The notes: generated by a model from the letters alone, not told the origin. A stretch of DNA of 64,000 bases from Marininema mesophilum (GCF_900106775.1 NZ_FNNQ01000001.1:62001-126000); one strand, 5' to 3'. Counted from the first letter of the stretch, positions 26,167-35,639 are shown. Numbers and translations are program-made.

Positions 26167-26859
26167 TCAGGCTTTCTTTTGAAACTGTTTTAATCCTTCA
26201 GCAGCCGCTCTTTGTTCAGCTTCTTTTTTGGAACGTCCTGTTCCCGTCCCAAGCTTTTTGCCCGCTAACCAGACTTCAGCGACAAACTGTCGATCGTGTG
26301 CTGGACCTTGAACATCGACGATTTGGTATTCGAGGGAACCGAGGCGATCCTGTTGAACTGCTTCCTGCAACTGACTTTTTGCATCGGTTGCCTGGGTGAG
26401 AAAACAATCATCAATTAACGGGAAGATCGTTGTCTGGAGAAAATCCTTCACCCCATCGAGCCCTTTTTCTAAATATAACGCTCCAATAAAGGCTTCAAAG
26501 ACATCTGCCAACAACGAGGGGCGATTTCGCCCACCCGTCATCTCTTCACCCTTGCCCAATCGAACGTGCTTGCCAAAGTCCAATCCCCGGGCAAAAACAG
26601 CGAGGGAGGGTTCACAAACAATTCGCGCTCGCATACGTGTCAAATCTCCCTCGTGTAGATTCGGGAACCGGCGATAAAGATGTTCGGACACCGTTAGCTC
26701 CAACACCGCGTCACCGAGAAATTCCAACCGCTCATTATCTGGTTGTCCTTTCTCCCCTTTCCGCTCATGGGCGTAGGATGTGTGGGTGAACGCTTGGAGA
26801 AACAATTCTTCATCTTGAAGAGATAGGCCGATCGACTGTCCCAATTCGGCCAGATTCAT
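26167..26859 (-). CDS. rnc: Ribonuclease III
   Basis: Cleaves double-stranded RNA in rRNA maturation and mRNA decay. The catalytic signature is NERLEFLGDAVLELTVSE (about 42-59), the second metal-site region is LADVFEAFIGALYLEKG, and a C-terminal double-stranded-RNA-binding domain runs from about 158 (KSQLQEAVQQ to KKEAEQRAAAEGLKQF). Length is 230 residues. It follows fabF by 21 nt and ends in a strong terminator where smc would normally follow. Confidence 0.98.
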   Translation of the reverse strand: MNLAELGQSIGLSLQDEELFLQAFTHTSYAHERKGEKGQPDNERLEFLGDAVLELTVSEHLYRRFPNLHEGDLTRMRARIVCEPSLAVFARGLDFGKHVRLGKGEEMTGGRNRPSLLADVFEAFIGALYLEKGLDGVKDFLQTTIFPLIDDCFLTQATDAKSQLQEAVQQDRLGSLEYQIVDVQGPAHDRQFVAEVWLAGKKLGTGTGRSKKEAEQRAAAEGLKQFQKKA

Positions 26860-26880
26860 CCCCTGATCACCCCTTACCCA

Positions 26881-28128
26881 TTACGACTCTTCATACGCTT
26901 TTAGCGCAAGGGTCGCATTATGTCCACCGAAGCCGAGGGAATTGGATAGTGCCGCACGTACTTGAACCTTCCGTGATTCATTGGCTATATAGTCCAAATC
27001 ACACTCAGGGTCTGGATGTTCATAGTTGATCGTTGGAGGCAAAATACCCTCCTTCAATGCAAGTGCTGTGATGATCGCTTCGATGCCACCAGTGGCGCCT
27101 AACATATGACCATGCATCGACTTTGTCGAACTGATCGCCAATTGATATGCATGGTCACCAAAGATGGACTTGATCGCCATCGTTTCAAACTTATCATTTA
27201 GATCTGTAGATGTACCATGGGCATTGATATACCCGATATCTTCTGGAGATAGACCAGCACTAGCGAGAGCACTCTTCATCGCCCGTCCCGCTCCTTCTCC
27301 TTCAGGAGCTGGTGCAGTGAGATGATGGGCATCCCCGGTCATTCCGTATCCAACCACCTCAGCATAAATCTTCGCTCCACGAGAGAGTGCATGATCTAAG
27401 GTTTCCAGGATTAGAATACCTGCCCCTTCACCCATGACAAAACCATCTCGCTCCTTATCAAAGGGACGACTCGCTTTTTGCGGTTCATCATTGTGGGTGC
27501 TCATGGCTTTCGCTGAACAAAAACCTGCAAAGGCCATCGGAGTGATCGTGGCTTCCGTACCACCAGCAATCATCACATCCGCTTCGCCCCGTTCCAAAAT
27601 CTTCGTAGCATCACCAACGGCGTTCGTACCCGTCGCACAGGCGGAAATCGCTGCGCTATTTGGTCCTTTCGCTCCAAGGAAGATGGAAACCTGCCCCGCC
27701 GCCATGTTTGGAATCATCATCGGAATGAAAAAGGGGCTTACACGACGGGGTCCCTTCTCCAATAGTTTGCGATGCTCTTCCTCTAGGGTAGATATGCCAC
27801 CAATGCCAGACCCGATATACACGCCAACGCGATTAGGATCCAATGAAGACAAATCTTCAAGATCCGCATGTGTTAACGCATCTTTCGAAGCAGCGACCGC
27901 AAATTGGACGAATCGATCCATACGGCGAGCCTCTTTTTTATCCATATAATTCGCTGGATCAAAATCATTCACTTCACCAGCGATTTTTGTCGGATAATCG
28001 CTAGTATCAAATCGGGTTACCGGCCCAATCCCTGATTGACCCGTTATCACATTGTTCCAGAAGGTAGGGACATCACTACCAATTGGTGAAATAACGCCCA
28101 TACCGGTAATTACAACCCGCTTCGCCAT
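26881..28128 (-). CDS. fabF: 3-oxoacyl-ACP synthase II
   Basis: Condensing enzyme elongating acyl-ACP with malonyl-ACP in fatty-acid synthesis. The catalytic Cys is in ISACATGTNAVGDA, and the two His are in NAHGTSTDLND and SMHGHMLGATGG. Length is 415 residues. It follows acpP by 91 bp, with an intervening hairpin. Confidence 0.98.
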   Translation of the reverse strand: MAKRVVITGMGVISPIGSDVPTFWNNVITGQSGIGPVTRFDTSDYPTKIAGEVNDFDPANYMDKKEARRMDRFVQFAVAASKDALTHADLEDLSSLDPNRVGVYIGSGIGGISTLEEEHRKLLEKGPRRVSPFFIPMMIPNMAAGQVSIFLGAKGPNSAAISACATGTNAVGDATKILERGEADVMIAGGTEATITPMAFAGFCSAKAMSTHNDEPQKASRPFDKERDGFVMGEGAGILILETLDHALSRGAKIYAEVVGYGMTGDAHHLTAPAPEGEGAGRAMKSALASAGLSPEDIGYINAHGTSTDLNDKFETMAIKSIFGDHAYQLAISSTKSMHGHMLGATGGIEAIITALALKEGILPPTINYEHPDPECDLDYIANESRKVQVRAALSNSLGFGGHNATLALKAYEES

Positions 28129-28184
28129 GATTCTTCACCGCCTTTGTTCAAAAACATAAGAAAGAACGCCACAAAAGGGGGAGA

Positions 28185-28208
28185 AAGTCCCGTTATGAAA
28201 CGGGACTT
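28185..28208 (-). terminator. Hairpin between acpP and fabF
   Basis: The stem AAGTCCCGTT / AACGGGACTT has a 4-nt loop, 12 bp after acpP. On the minus strand it is followed by TCTCCCCCTTTTG, so it could attenuate transcription or stabilise acpP mRNA. Confidence 0.6.
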
Positions 28209-28219
28209 CGCATCTTCTG

Positions 28220-28453
28220 TCAAGAGTGGGAGTTAATGTATGTGACAATGTCTCCTACTGTTTTGATCTTTTCAGCATCTGCATCAGAAATCTCAATGGA
28301 GAACTCATCTTCTAATTCTAGAATGAGATCCATGCTATCCAAAGAATCGCCTCCCAAATCCTCCGTGATGGAAGCTTCAAGAGTCACTTCAGCTGCATCC
28401 ACACCCAAACGATCAACAATGATGCGTTGTACACGGCTTAATGTATCGGCCAT
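28220..28453 (-). CDS. acpP: Acyl carrier protein
   Basis: Carries growing acyl chains on 4'-phosphopantetheine. The attachment Ser is in DLGGDSLDSMDLILELE. The protein is acidic with 77 residues, as usual. The ribosome-binding site is GGGAGGTGAAGG. Confidence 0.98.
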   Translation of the reverse strand: MADTLSRVQRIIVDRLGVDAAEVTLEASITEDLGGDSLDSMDLILELEDEFSIEISDADAEKIKTVGDIVTYINSHS

Positions 28454-28536
28454 TTTCCTTCACCTCCCTTATTTAGTATACAAGCGGTTATCTGAAAATC
28501 GAGTAACATACAAGAATAATAGCATTCTTTACTAAA

Positions 28537-29280
28537 CTACATCGTTACCATACCACCATCTACATTTAGCGTCTGGCCTGTAATATACGATGCATAGTCT
28601 GAAGCGAGGAATACAACCGCTTGGGCTACATCCTCAGGTTTACCCATACGGGAAAGAGGAATCTGCTCTAACATATTTTCCTTTGCTTCATCCCCTAGCT
28701 TCTCGGTCATATCTGTTTCAATGAAACCCGGTGCAATTGCATTGACCGTAATATTTCGCGACGCTAACTCGCGGGCCGCTGACTTCGTCAACCCTAGCAC
28801 ACCAGCCTTAGCCGCTGTATAGTTAGCCTGTCCAGGGTTGCCTATCAGCCCAACCACCGAGCTAACATTGATGATCCGGCCACTCCGTTGTTTCATCATC
28901 GAACGGGTAACTGCCTTCGTAAAGAGGAAGACTCCCTTTAGATTGGTATCCAGGACTTGGTCCCAATCTTCCTCCTTGATACGAAGCATCAAGTTATCCC
29001 TTGCGATTCCAGCGTTATTGACTAAGATATCCACTCGACCCAATGCGCTCATTGTTTCCTTTACCGCACGATCTACATCTGCACTTTGCGAGACATCCGC
29101 TTGGATCGTAATCGCTTGTCGTCCCTCATCACGGATGGCGGTAGCGGTATCCTCTGCTGCGTTTTGGTTTCCAGCATATACAATGGCTACATCAGCCCCT
29201 GCCTTTGCAAGGGCAAGGGCAACTGCTCGCCCAATTCCTCGGGAGCCACCAGTCACAAGTGCAACCTTCTCCTTCAGCAT
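28537..29280 (-). CDS. fabG: 3-oxoacyl-ACP reductase
   Basis: NADPH-dependent short-chain dehydrogenase reducing 3-oxoacyl-ACP. The nucleotide-binding site is VTGGSRGIGRAVAL, NNAGIARDNL follows, and the catalytic Ser and Tyr-x3-Lys are in NVSSVVG and YTAAKAGVLG. The ATG at 29280 (MLKEKVALV) follows GAAGGAGGATTTCCT; the frame open to 29301 overlaps fabD and is leader sequence. Length is 247 residues. Confidence 0.98.
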   Translation of the reverse strand: MLKEKVALVTGGSRGIGRAVALALAKAGADVAIVYAGNQNAAEDTATAIRDEGRQAITIQADVSQSADVDRAVKETMSALGRVDILVNNAGIARDNLMLRIKEEDWDQVLDTNLKGVFLFTKAVTRSMMKQRSGRIINVSSVVGLIGNPGQANYTAAKAGVLGLTKSAARELASRNITVNAIAPGFIETDMTEKLGDEAKENMLEQIPLSRMGKPEDVAQAVVFLASDYASYITGQTLNVDGGMVTM

Positions 29281-29297
29281 AGGAAATCCTCCTTCAA

Positions 29298-30233
29298 TCA
29301 TGACAGTCTGTCCAATGCTTTAGTAAAAGAATCCTGATCCTGCACAGATAGAGCAACTGCCTTACGATCCACTTTCCTTACCAATCCCGTCAGGACATTC
29401 CCTGACCCGATCTCGATAAAGGTATCTACACCATCGGCAATCATCCGCCGGATTCCATCCTCCCACAGTACTGGAGCCGCCACTTGTTTCACCAGTGAGT
29501 GGCGAATCTCATCCGCAGCTTGTACAGGACGAGCAGATACATTAGCCACTACAGGAACAGACGCATCCTGTATATCACATTGCTGCAACACAGCTTCCAT
29601 GCGCTTAGCAGCGGGCTGCATCAAGCTAGAATGAAAGGGACCACTTACCGAAAGAGGTAAAACCCGCCGGGCCCCCGCTGTTCTGCAACCTTCCCCTGCG
29701 GTTGCTACGGCTTTAGCTTCGCCAGAAATCACGATTTGTCCAGGACAGTTATAATTAGCTGGTTCAACGATAGCCCCAGTATCCTTTACTTCCTGGCACA
29801 CCTTCTCCACCGCTTCTCGCTCTAAACCAACAATGGCAGACATCGCTCCTTGCCCCGCAGGAACAGCTTCCTCCATCAGCAGGCCGCGCTGTCTCACGGT
29901 GGTGAGGGCATCTTTGAAACTTATTGCCCCCGCCGCAACAAGTGCCGAGTACTCACCTAAACTATGGCCTGCAACATAGTCGGGCACGATCCCCTCATCC
30001 GCAAAGAACGGCAAAAGTGACACACTCGTCGTCAATAAAGCTGGTTGAGCATTTGCCGTCAGACGCAGTTCATCCTCAGGGCCTGTAAAACAAAGCTTGG
30101 ACAAGGAGTATCCCAAAATCTGATCCGCTTCATTAAATCGTTCCCCTACACGGACATCCCCTTCGGCAGCAGTCTGTCCCATTCCTACCGTCTGAGAGCC
30201 TTGCCCAGGAAACAAAAATGCGAGTTTACCCAA
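29298..30233 (-). CDS. fabD: Malonyl-CoA-ACP transacylase
   Basis: Moves malonyl from CoA to acyl carrier protein. FLFPGQGSQTVGMG opens the protein, the catalytic Ser is in GHSLGEYSALVAAG, and the active-site His in SGPFHSSLM. Length is 311 residues. It is between fabH and fabG. Confidence 0.98.
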   Translation of the reverse strand: MGKLAFLFPGQGSQTVGMGQTAAEGDVRVGERFNEADQILGYSLSKLCFTGPEDELRLTANAQPALLTTSVSLLPFFADEGIVPDYVAGHSLGEYSALVAAGAISFKDALTTVRQRGLLMEEAVPAGQGAMSAIVGLEREAVEKVCQEVKDTGAIVEPANYNCPGQIVISGEAKAVATAGEGCRTAGARRVLPLSVSGPFHSSLMQPAAKRMEAVLQQCDIQDASVPVVANVSARPVQAADEIRHSLVKQVAAPVLWEDGIRRMIADGVDTFIEIGSGNVLTGLVRKVDRKAVALSVQDQDSFTKALDRLS

Positions 30234-30275
30234 AGCATTCCCTCCTTGTAAATCCTTGCACTTTCAACCTACTAG

Positions 30276-31262
30276 TTATGACCATTTAACAACGGTTGCT
30301 CCCCATGTCATTCCTCCACCAAACCCAACAAGGACGACTGTATCTCCCTTATGAATTCGTCCTTCCTGTACCGCTTGATCCAGGGCGACAGGCACGGAAG
30401 CAGAAGACATATTGCCACAACGGTCCAAGTTAACTACAGTGCGCTCTTTTGGGATTCCAAGTCGATCCACTGCAGCATCGATGATACGCATATTGGCTTG
30501 ATGAGGGATGAGGAAATCAATGTCTTCCTTAGTCAGTCCTGCTTTGCTAAGAGCCTCCTCAGCCGAAGAACCAATAACGCGTACTGCAAATTTAAAAACT
30601 TCGCGTCCATTCATCGCAATCGTGTGCAAATTGTTAGCCACAGTCTCTTGGCTGGCAGGCATCCTTGAGCCACCTCCCTCTTGCTTGAGAAGGTGACCAC
30701 CTGCGCCATCTCCACCTAATTCAAAGGATAAGAATCCTTCTCCTTCATTCACCGGACCAAGGACGGTGGCACCAGCACCATCACCAAAAAGAACACAGGT
30801 GTTTCGATCCGTATAGTTAGTAATTCGAGAGAGGCAGTCTACCCCGATCACCAGAGCATGCTTATAAACGCCTGTCTGGATAAACTGAGCAGCGACACTA
30901 ATGCCATAGATAAAGCCTGTACACGCCGCAGACACATCAAAAGTAGCTGCTTTTTTTGCTCCTAGCCTATCCTGAACCAAACAAGCCGTCGCTGGGAACA
31001 CCATATCTGGAGTAACCGTTCCCACCACGATCAAATCCAACTGTTCTGCTGTAATCCCAGCAGCATCCAATGCTCGCTGAGCTGCCTCTACTGCGAGATC
31101 AGAGGATGCCTGTTCATCGGAAGCGATCCTACGCTCCCGAATTCCTGTGCGAGAGACGATCCATTCATCACTGGTGTCCACCATCTTTTCCAAATCAGCG
31201 TTCGTCAGTACTCGCTCAGGTAGATAGGAGCCAGTTCCTAAAATGCCCACCGATCTCATCAT
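30276..31262 (-). CDS. fabH: 3-oxoacyl-ACP synthase III
   Basis: Initiates fatty-acid synthesis by condensing acyl-CoA with malonyl-ACP. The catalytic triad is Cys in DVSAACTGFIYG, His in IPHQANMRI and Asn in RCGNMSSASVP. The ATG at 31262 (or the next codon) follows GAGGAGTTGAGG, overlapping the plsX stop. Length is about 328 residues. fabH placed within the fapR operon differs from B. subtilis, where plsX is followed by fabD. Confidence 0.97.
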   Translation of the reverse strand: MMRSVGILGTGSYLPERVLTNADLEKMVDTSDEWIVSRTGIRERRIASDEQASSDLAVEAAQRALDAAGITAEQLDLIVVGTVTPDMVFPATACLVQDRLGAKKAATFDVSAACTGFIYGISVAAQFIQTGVYKHALVIGVDCLSRITNYTDRNTCVLFGDGAGATVLGPVNEGEGFLSFELGGDGAGGHLLKQEGGGSRMPASQETVANNLHTIAMNGREVFKFAVRVIGSSAEEALSKAGLTKEDIDFLIPHQANMRIIDAAVDRLGIPKERTVVNLDRCGNMSSASVPVALDQAVQEGRIHKGDTVVLVGFGGGMTWGATVVKWS

Positions 31263-31264
31263 CC

Positions 31265-32254
31265 TCAACTCCTCTCTAGATCTTCCGAAATCCGCCTGAT
31301 CACACCTCGCTCTATAAACAAACGGGCTTGGCGAACAGCATTATAAATTGCTCGAGCATCTGAAGAGCCGTGCGCCTTGATAATCGCTCCACCCAAACCA
31401 AGAAGGGGTGCTCCACCATACTCTTTGTAATCCATACTGGAGGCAAAACGCTTCAGACTTGGCTTTAATATAGCAGCGGCTAATTTATTTAATGGATTGC
31501 GTGTAAATTCCTCTTTCAATTTTACAAACACAGCATTTGCTACACCTTCTGTATTTTTGAGCAAGATGTTACCAGAAAACCCGTCACAAACAAGCACGTC
31601 ACAGACACCTTCAAGTACATCTCTTGCTTCAACATTACCAACAAAGTTAATGGGTAGCTCTTTAATTAAACCAAAGGCTTCTTTCTGTAAGGAGGTGCCC
31701 TTGTTCTCCTCTGTCCCGATATTTAATAGACCTACACGAGGTCGCGCGATCCCCCATCCACTCTCAACATAGACACTACCCATCAGGGCATACTGCTGTA
31801 GATGTTCCGGACGCGCTTCTGGATTGGCTCCGACATCTAAAACCAATACCTTTCCCCCCGTTACTGTAGGGAAACTAGGGGCAAGGGCTGGCCGATCAAT
31901 CCCCGGGATTCTTCCTGTGGAAAAAAGGCCTGCCGCCATCAATACTCCTGTATTTCCAGCACTGATAAAGGCATCAGCAGCACCCTCCTTTACCATTTCA
32001 CATCCAACTACCATCGAAGAATCCTTCTTCCGACGAATCGCCCGAACAGGTTCATCTTCGGCATTGATCACCTCGGTGGCCGTCCTTATGGATAGATGAT
32101 CCATGGCAGCTCTCTCTAAAACAGGGGTGACTACCTCATCTTTCCCAACGAGAACAATTTCCGTATCTGGCCAAGATTTTGCCGCTTGCAATACACCATC
32201 GATCACCGCTGTAGGTGCGTGGTCCCCTCCCATTGCGTCAAAGGCAATACGCAC
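31265..32254 (-). CDS. plsX: Phosphate acyltransferase PlsX
   Basis: Converts acyl-ACP to acyl-phosphate, the donor for phosphatidic acid synthesis with PlsY. MRIAFDAMGGDHAP is the family start, and VLVCDGFSGNILLKNTEGVA is conserved. The start codon is GTG, directly after the fapR stop, with AAGGAGG at the end of fapR. Length is 329 residues. Confidence 0.98.
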   Translation of the reverse strand: MRIAFDAMGGDHAPTAVIDGVLQAAKSWPDTEIVLVGKDEVVTPVLERAAMDHLSIRTATEVINAEDEPVRAIRRKKDSSMVVGCEMVKEGAADAFISAGNTGVLMAAGLFSTGRIPGIDRPALAPSFPTVTGGKVLVLDVGANPEARPEHLQQYALMGSVYVESGWGIARPRVGLLNIGTEENKGTSLQKEAFGLIKELPINFVGNVEARDVLEGVCDVLVCDGFSGNILLKNTEGVANAVFVKLKEEFTRNPLNKLAAAILKPSLKRFASSMDYKEYGGAPLLGLGGAIIKAHGSSDARAIYNAVRQARLFIERGVIRRISEDLERS

Positions 32255-32812
32255 TTATTCATCCTCCTTTGCGCGGTACACATCGAAAACACCTTGAAAA
32301 ACAAGCTCTTCTTCGACAAAGGTGTTTACAGCTACCTGAGTACGGCCGGTTTGCTGTGTAACTCGAGCTTGTGCTACACATTTCTCCCCCAACTGAACGG
32401 GCCGTACAAAACGGAGGCTAGCTGTTGCAGTCAGTGCCGTCTCGGCATCCACTACCGCAATCGCCAACGAGTTAGCCTGGGCAAACAGATGATGCCCACG
32501 CGCAATTCCGTTGCGAGTAAAAACATGTTCCTCACAGATCTCTAAAAAAGATGTAGCACCGACATCCAGTGTCAACTCCGTCACTTCCCCGATAACCTCG
32601 TCAGGGTAGAGAGAACGGACCCGGTCAAAATTTTTCTCAGCCATATCTTTAATCCGACCTCGTAATTCTGGAATGCCTAGTTCCATCCGGTCGAGTCTGA
32701 TCGTCTGGATGCTGACATGATACCGACGGGCCATTTCCTCATCCGTCAAAAAAGGCTCGATCTCTAACGCCTCTAATAATTTTTGTTGTCGCTCTTTTTT
32801 TGACAGACGCAC
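32255..32812 (-). CDS. fapR: Transcriptional repressor FapR
   Basis: Represses fatty-acid and phospholipid genes; malonyl-CoA releases it from DNA. The N-terminal HTH is FLTDEEMARRYHVSIQTIRL (about residues 20-39), followed by a linker helix and a hot-dog ligand domain (about 75-180) with ARGHHLFAQANSLAIAVVD. Length is 185 residues. A matching operator overlaps its own promoter, indicating autoregulation of the fapR-plsX-fabH-fabD-fabG unit. Confidence 0.97.
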   Translation of the reverse strand: MRLSKKERQQKLLEALEIEPFLTDEEMARRYHVSIQTIRLDRMELGIPELRGRIKDMAEKNFDRVRSLYPDEVIGEVTELTLDVGATSFLEICEEHVFTRNGIARGHHLFAQANSLAIAVVDAETALTATASLRFVRPVQLGEKCVAQARVTQQTGRTQVAVNTFVEEELVFQGVFDVYRAKEDE

Positions 32813-32844
32813 GTGAGAAAATCACCACCTTATTGGTACCACCT

Positions 32845-32895
32845 ATTAATACCTAGTACTAACTCAGTATAGCTGAAACCCTGTCTTAAAGACAA
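32845..32895 (-). promoter_or_regulatory. fapR promoter with FapR operator
   Basis: On the minus strand -35 TTGTCT (32890-32895), an 18-bp spacer and -10 TATACT (32866-32871) are followed at once by the inverted repeat TTAGTACTAGGTATTAAT (32845-32862). The repeat covers the expected start of transcription and agrees closely with the B. subtilis FapR box (16 of 20 positions as I remember it). Confidence 0.8.
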
Positions 32896-32928
32896 GCATG
32901 AAAATACCCAGCCACAATCCTGTAACAT

Positions 32929-32953
32929 AGAAAAAGGACTTCCTAGGAAGTCC
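32929..32953 (-). terminator. Terminator of ylbN-rpmF
   Basis: GGACTTCC, loop TA, GGAAGTCC, then TTTTTCT on the minus strand, 16 bp after the rpmF stop. It separates this unit from the fapR promoter. Confidence 0.88.
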
Positions 32954-32968
32954 GTGCTCAATAAAACA

Positions 32969-33142
32969 TCAGTTGTTTACTACTTCGTTCCCTTTGTAAT
33001 GTCCACACTCTTTGCAGACACGGTGGGAAAGTTTCAGCTCACCACATTGGGGGCACTTCACCATCCCGGGCACGCTCAATTTGAAATGAGTACGGCGCTT
33101 GCGTTTACGGGTTTTAGATGTCCGTCGAAAAGGTACCGCCAT
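32969..33142 (-). CDS. rpmF: 50S ribosomal protein L32
   Basis: bL32, 57 residues. It begins MAVPFRRTSKTRKRKRRTHF and carries an intact zinc ribbon with CPQC and CKEC pairs. The ATG follows GGGGGTGAAAAC. It is 41 bp downstream of ylbN, the usual pairing of YceD/DUF177 with L32. Confidence 0.97.
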   Translation of the reverse strand: MAVPFRRTSKTRKRKRRTHFKLSVPGMVKCPQCGELKLSHRVCKECGHYKGNEVVNN

Positions 33143-33183
33143 GTTTTCACCCCCTTGAAAGCTACATATCCGATGATACGGGA

Positions 33184-33711
33184 TTAGTCCTCCCGTTTCA
33201 AGAGTTCTTCCAGCTTGGCCATGCGCGGATCAACGCGCCGACGATCACACTGGCAAGACTCATGGTTCCAGTTGGTTCCGCAGTGGGGACATAACCCCTT
33301 ACAAGTCTCGGTACAAATCGGTGCGAATGGTAAAGAAAGGAGCAATGCTTGCTCGATCACAGGTGTGATATCCGTTGGCTGATGAATATCGACATAGAGG
33401 GTTTCATCCTCTTCTTCCTCCCCAACAACCTCAGAGCGAGATTGATTGCTATCAGCAAAGGTTTCAAACCAATCCATTTCAAGAGATTGATCAAAGGATG
33501 TAAGGCATCTTGAACAACGTAGCTCTACATTCGTTGATTGCTTCCCCTGAACAGGATAGACCTCCTGCTCCTTCCAGGCCGTCACACGCACCTTCAAGGG
33601 ATCTAGCCGGAGAAGGTCGGGTGTTTCTTTTTCCAGCCCCTCCAGCATAACCGTTCCCTCTTTTTCAATGGGACCGGGCTTATAGTCCAACTCTCGGAAG
33701 GTTATTCGCAT
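33184..33711 (-). CDS. ylbN: DUF177/YceD family protein YlbN
   Basis: A 175-residue protein almost always encoded before rpmF; a role in 23S rRNA or 50S maturation has been proposed for the family. Two cysteine pairs are visible: CSRC (about 65-68) and CPHC in the C-terminal CKGLCPHCGTNWNHESCQC, which may bind metal. It has its own consensus promoter. Confidence 0.92.
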   Translation of the reverse strand: MRITFRELDYKPGPIEKEGTVMLEGLEKETPDLLRLDPLKVRVTAWKEQEVYPVQGKQSTNVELRCSRCLTSFDQSLEMDWFETFADSNQSRSEVVGEEEEDETLYVDIHQPTDITPVIEQALLLSLPFAPICTETCKGLCPHCGTNWNHESCQCDRRRVDPRMAKLEELLKRED

Positions 33712-33739
33712 GATACCGTCTCCCTTACCAAACAGATAA

Positions 33740-33769
33740 ATTATATGGGATTTTGACGTACTCTGTCAA
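33740..33769 (-). promoter_or_regulatory. Consensus sigma-A promoter of ylbN-rpmF
   Basis: TTGACA (33764-33769), an 18-bp spacer and TATAAT (33740-33745): both boxes are perfect on the minus strand. Confidence 0.88.
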
Positions 33770-33781
33770 TGTTTCTCTCGT

Positions 33782-34852
33782 TTACGCCGCTTTTTTTCCT
33801 GTTTTCTCCTTAGGGAGCTTCTTTAAATAAGAGATTGCTTCTCCTAAGGTGCGTACCGGAACCAGCTTCATCTTTGAACCAATCCTTTGCACCGTTTTGC
33901 TTGCTACTTTTTGGTTAATATCCTCCGTTTTTTGATCTGCTGGTACAAAAAAGATATCGGTTCCTTCATCATCTGCCGCGACAATCTTATGCTGAATACC
34001 ACCAATTTGTCCGACTTGGCCTTTAGACGTAATAGTCCCGGTTCCTGCAATCTGATATCCTCTCGTCAAATCCTCTCTCCCTAACTGATTAGTAATCTCG
34101 AGGGAAAACATCAGACCTGCTGAGGGACCACCAATATCTCCTGCCTTGATTTTCACAGGGAGGGATGTTTTCACCTCACGTTGTGTAACAGGTTGAATTC
34201 CCAGTCCGGGACGTTTCATACCCTTGGAAACCGGGAGACTTCCCAATTCTACTTTTCGCTCTAAATTCATCCCCTTTCTCTTAAAGGCCAGCTGTACATC
34301 TTCTCCGATCTTTTTCCCCGCTAAATAACCGACCAACTCTTCTGCACGACGAACTGATTTCCCATCCACCTTTTCGATAATATCTCCTTTATGTAACACT
34401 TTCTCAGCAGGCATATTTTTAATCAAGGATAGGACTTTTACTCCTAACAATTTCTCCTCTACTGGGCGGGAGGTAGCGTGAAATGCTGCTAAAATCGCAT
34501 CCTGTTGAGATTCTTTCATAATCTCTTTTTGCCGTCGATCATAATCCTCGGAATTGCCCCCAGGCCCCAAAACCTCTTTCTCTGGTATCAATTCATAGTT
34601 GGAATTTACCTGAGCTGCTAGCCAACCATAGATATTTCCCTGACGCAGCGCCACTGTAGTTAAATAGAAGGATCCTTTTTCCTCACCGGGAGATTTTTTT
34701 TGCACAGTTACCATGGGACGCACTTCTAGTGCCGATCCAGGTAACATAAGGAAGTACGGAATTGGAACTAAAAATAATATAGCCCCTATCACTACAACAG
34801 CGATGAGTGAAATGATCCATGTATTACGATACCTAGGTTGTTTATCCGCCAT
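33782..34852 (-). CDS. ylbL: PDZ/Lon-type membrane serine protease (YlbL/DdcP)
   Basis: A membrane-anchored protease; in B. subtilis YlbL (DdcP) helps end the DNA-damage checkpoint by degrading the division inhibitor YneA. One N-terminal span (about 13-35), a PDZ domain at about 130-215 (LHKGDIIEKVDGKSV), and a Lon S16 domain with catalytic Ser in GGPSAGLMFSLE and Lys in HKIVAADDEG. The start overlaps the ylbK stop by 11 bp. Length is 356 residues. Confidence 0.95.
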   Translation of the reverse strand: MADKQPRYRNTWIISLIAVVVIGAILFLVPIPYFLMLPGSALEVRPMVTVQKKSPGEEKGSFYLTTVALRQGNIYGWLAAQVNSNYELIPEKEVLGPGGNSEDYDRRQKEIMKESQQDAILAAFHATSRPVEEKLLGVKVLSLIKNMPAEKVLHKGDIIEKVDGKSVRRAEELVGYLAGKKIGEDVQLAFKRKGMNLERKVELGSLPVSKGMKRPGLGIQPVTQREVKTSLPVKIKAGDIGGPSAGLMFSLEITNQLGREDLTRGYQIAGTGTITSKGQVGQIGGIQHKIVAADDEGTDIFFVPADQKTEDINQKVASKTVQRIGSKMKLVPVRTLGEAISYLKKLPKEKTGKKAA

Positions 34853-35639
34853 TCTGTTTTTCCTCCCAGTTATTGATCACACTCCTGATCCGCTCTACCT
34901 GGATAACGGCCGCTTCCTCTCCTCGCTGGATACACTCCGAGACGCGGGAAAAGGCCGATGGGCTGATGTCCGCTAGATCGGGATGGATTAGTACATCCGC
35001 CGCCAAGAGTTTCTGATTTAGTATTTCCCTTTCCATCACATTCAAAGTCTGTGTAATGACATCAAATATCGTACGAATTTGAACAGAGGATCGTTTTGGA
35101 ACCACATCCACCGCGATCACAATATCTGCTCCCATCTCCTTCACTACCGTGATGGGAATACGATCAACCACTCCCCCATCCACCAGCGTGCGTCCATCCA
35201 ATATCACTGGCTCAAAAATGCCAGGAATCGAAATACTTGATCGTACCGCCACATCAATTGGACCTGAGCGAAAAACCACTCGTTTTCCTTCAACGAGATC
35301 CGTTGCGACAACAGCTGTTGTAAGGGGTAAGTCTTCGATATGCTTCCCCTTTGTAAGAAAATGAATTAACTCTTTCACCTTTGTTCCTGTTACAAAGCCA
35401 AACTTAGGCACAGTAAGGTCCAACCAATACTTCCTCTTCAAGTGAGTAGCCAGGCTCTCCATCATCTCCAGATCCAACCCATCGGCAAACAACACGCCTA
35501 CCAAACTGCCGATACTACTTCCCGCTACATAATCTACAGAAATATTTGCTTGCTGAAGCACCTTCAACACACCAATATGGGCCATCCCCCGCGCACCACC
35601 TGAACCTAAGGCGAGACCTACTTTTGCTCTAGCCGTCAT
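34842..35639 (-). CDS. ylbK: Patatin-like phospholipase YlbK (RssA family)
   Basis: A predicted cytoplasmic Ser-Asp esterase. The oxyanion hole is GSGGARGMAHIG, the nucleophile Ser lies in AGSSIGSLVG and the Asp in VDGGVVDRIP. Length is 265 residues. It is coupled to ylbL and divergent from ylbJ. The substrate is unknown. Confidence 0.93.
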   Translation of the reverse strand: MTARAKVGLALGSGGARGMAHIGVLKVLQQANISVDYVAGSSIGSLVGVLFADGLDLEMMESLATHLKRKYWLDLTVPKFGFVTGTKVKELIHFLTKGKHIEDLPLTTAVVATDLVEGKRVVFRSGPIDVAVRSSISIPGIFEPVILDGRTLVDGGVVDRIPITVVKEMGADIVIAVDVVPKRSSVQIRTIFDVITQTLNVMEREILNQKLLAADVLIHPDLADISPSAFSRVSECIQRGEEAAVIQVERIRSVINNWEEKQNGG

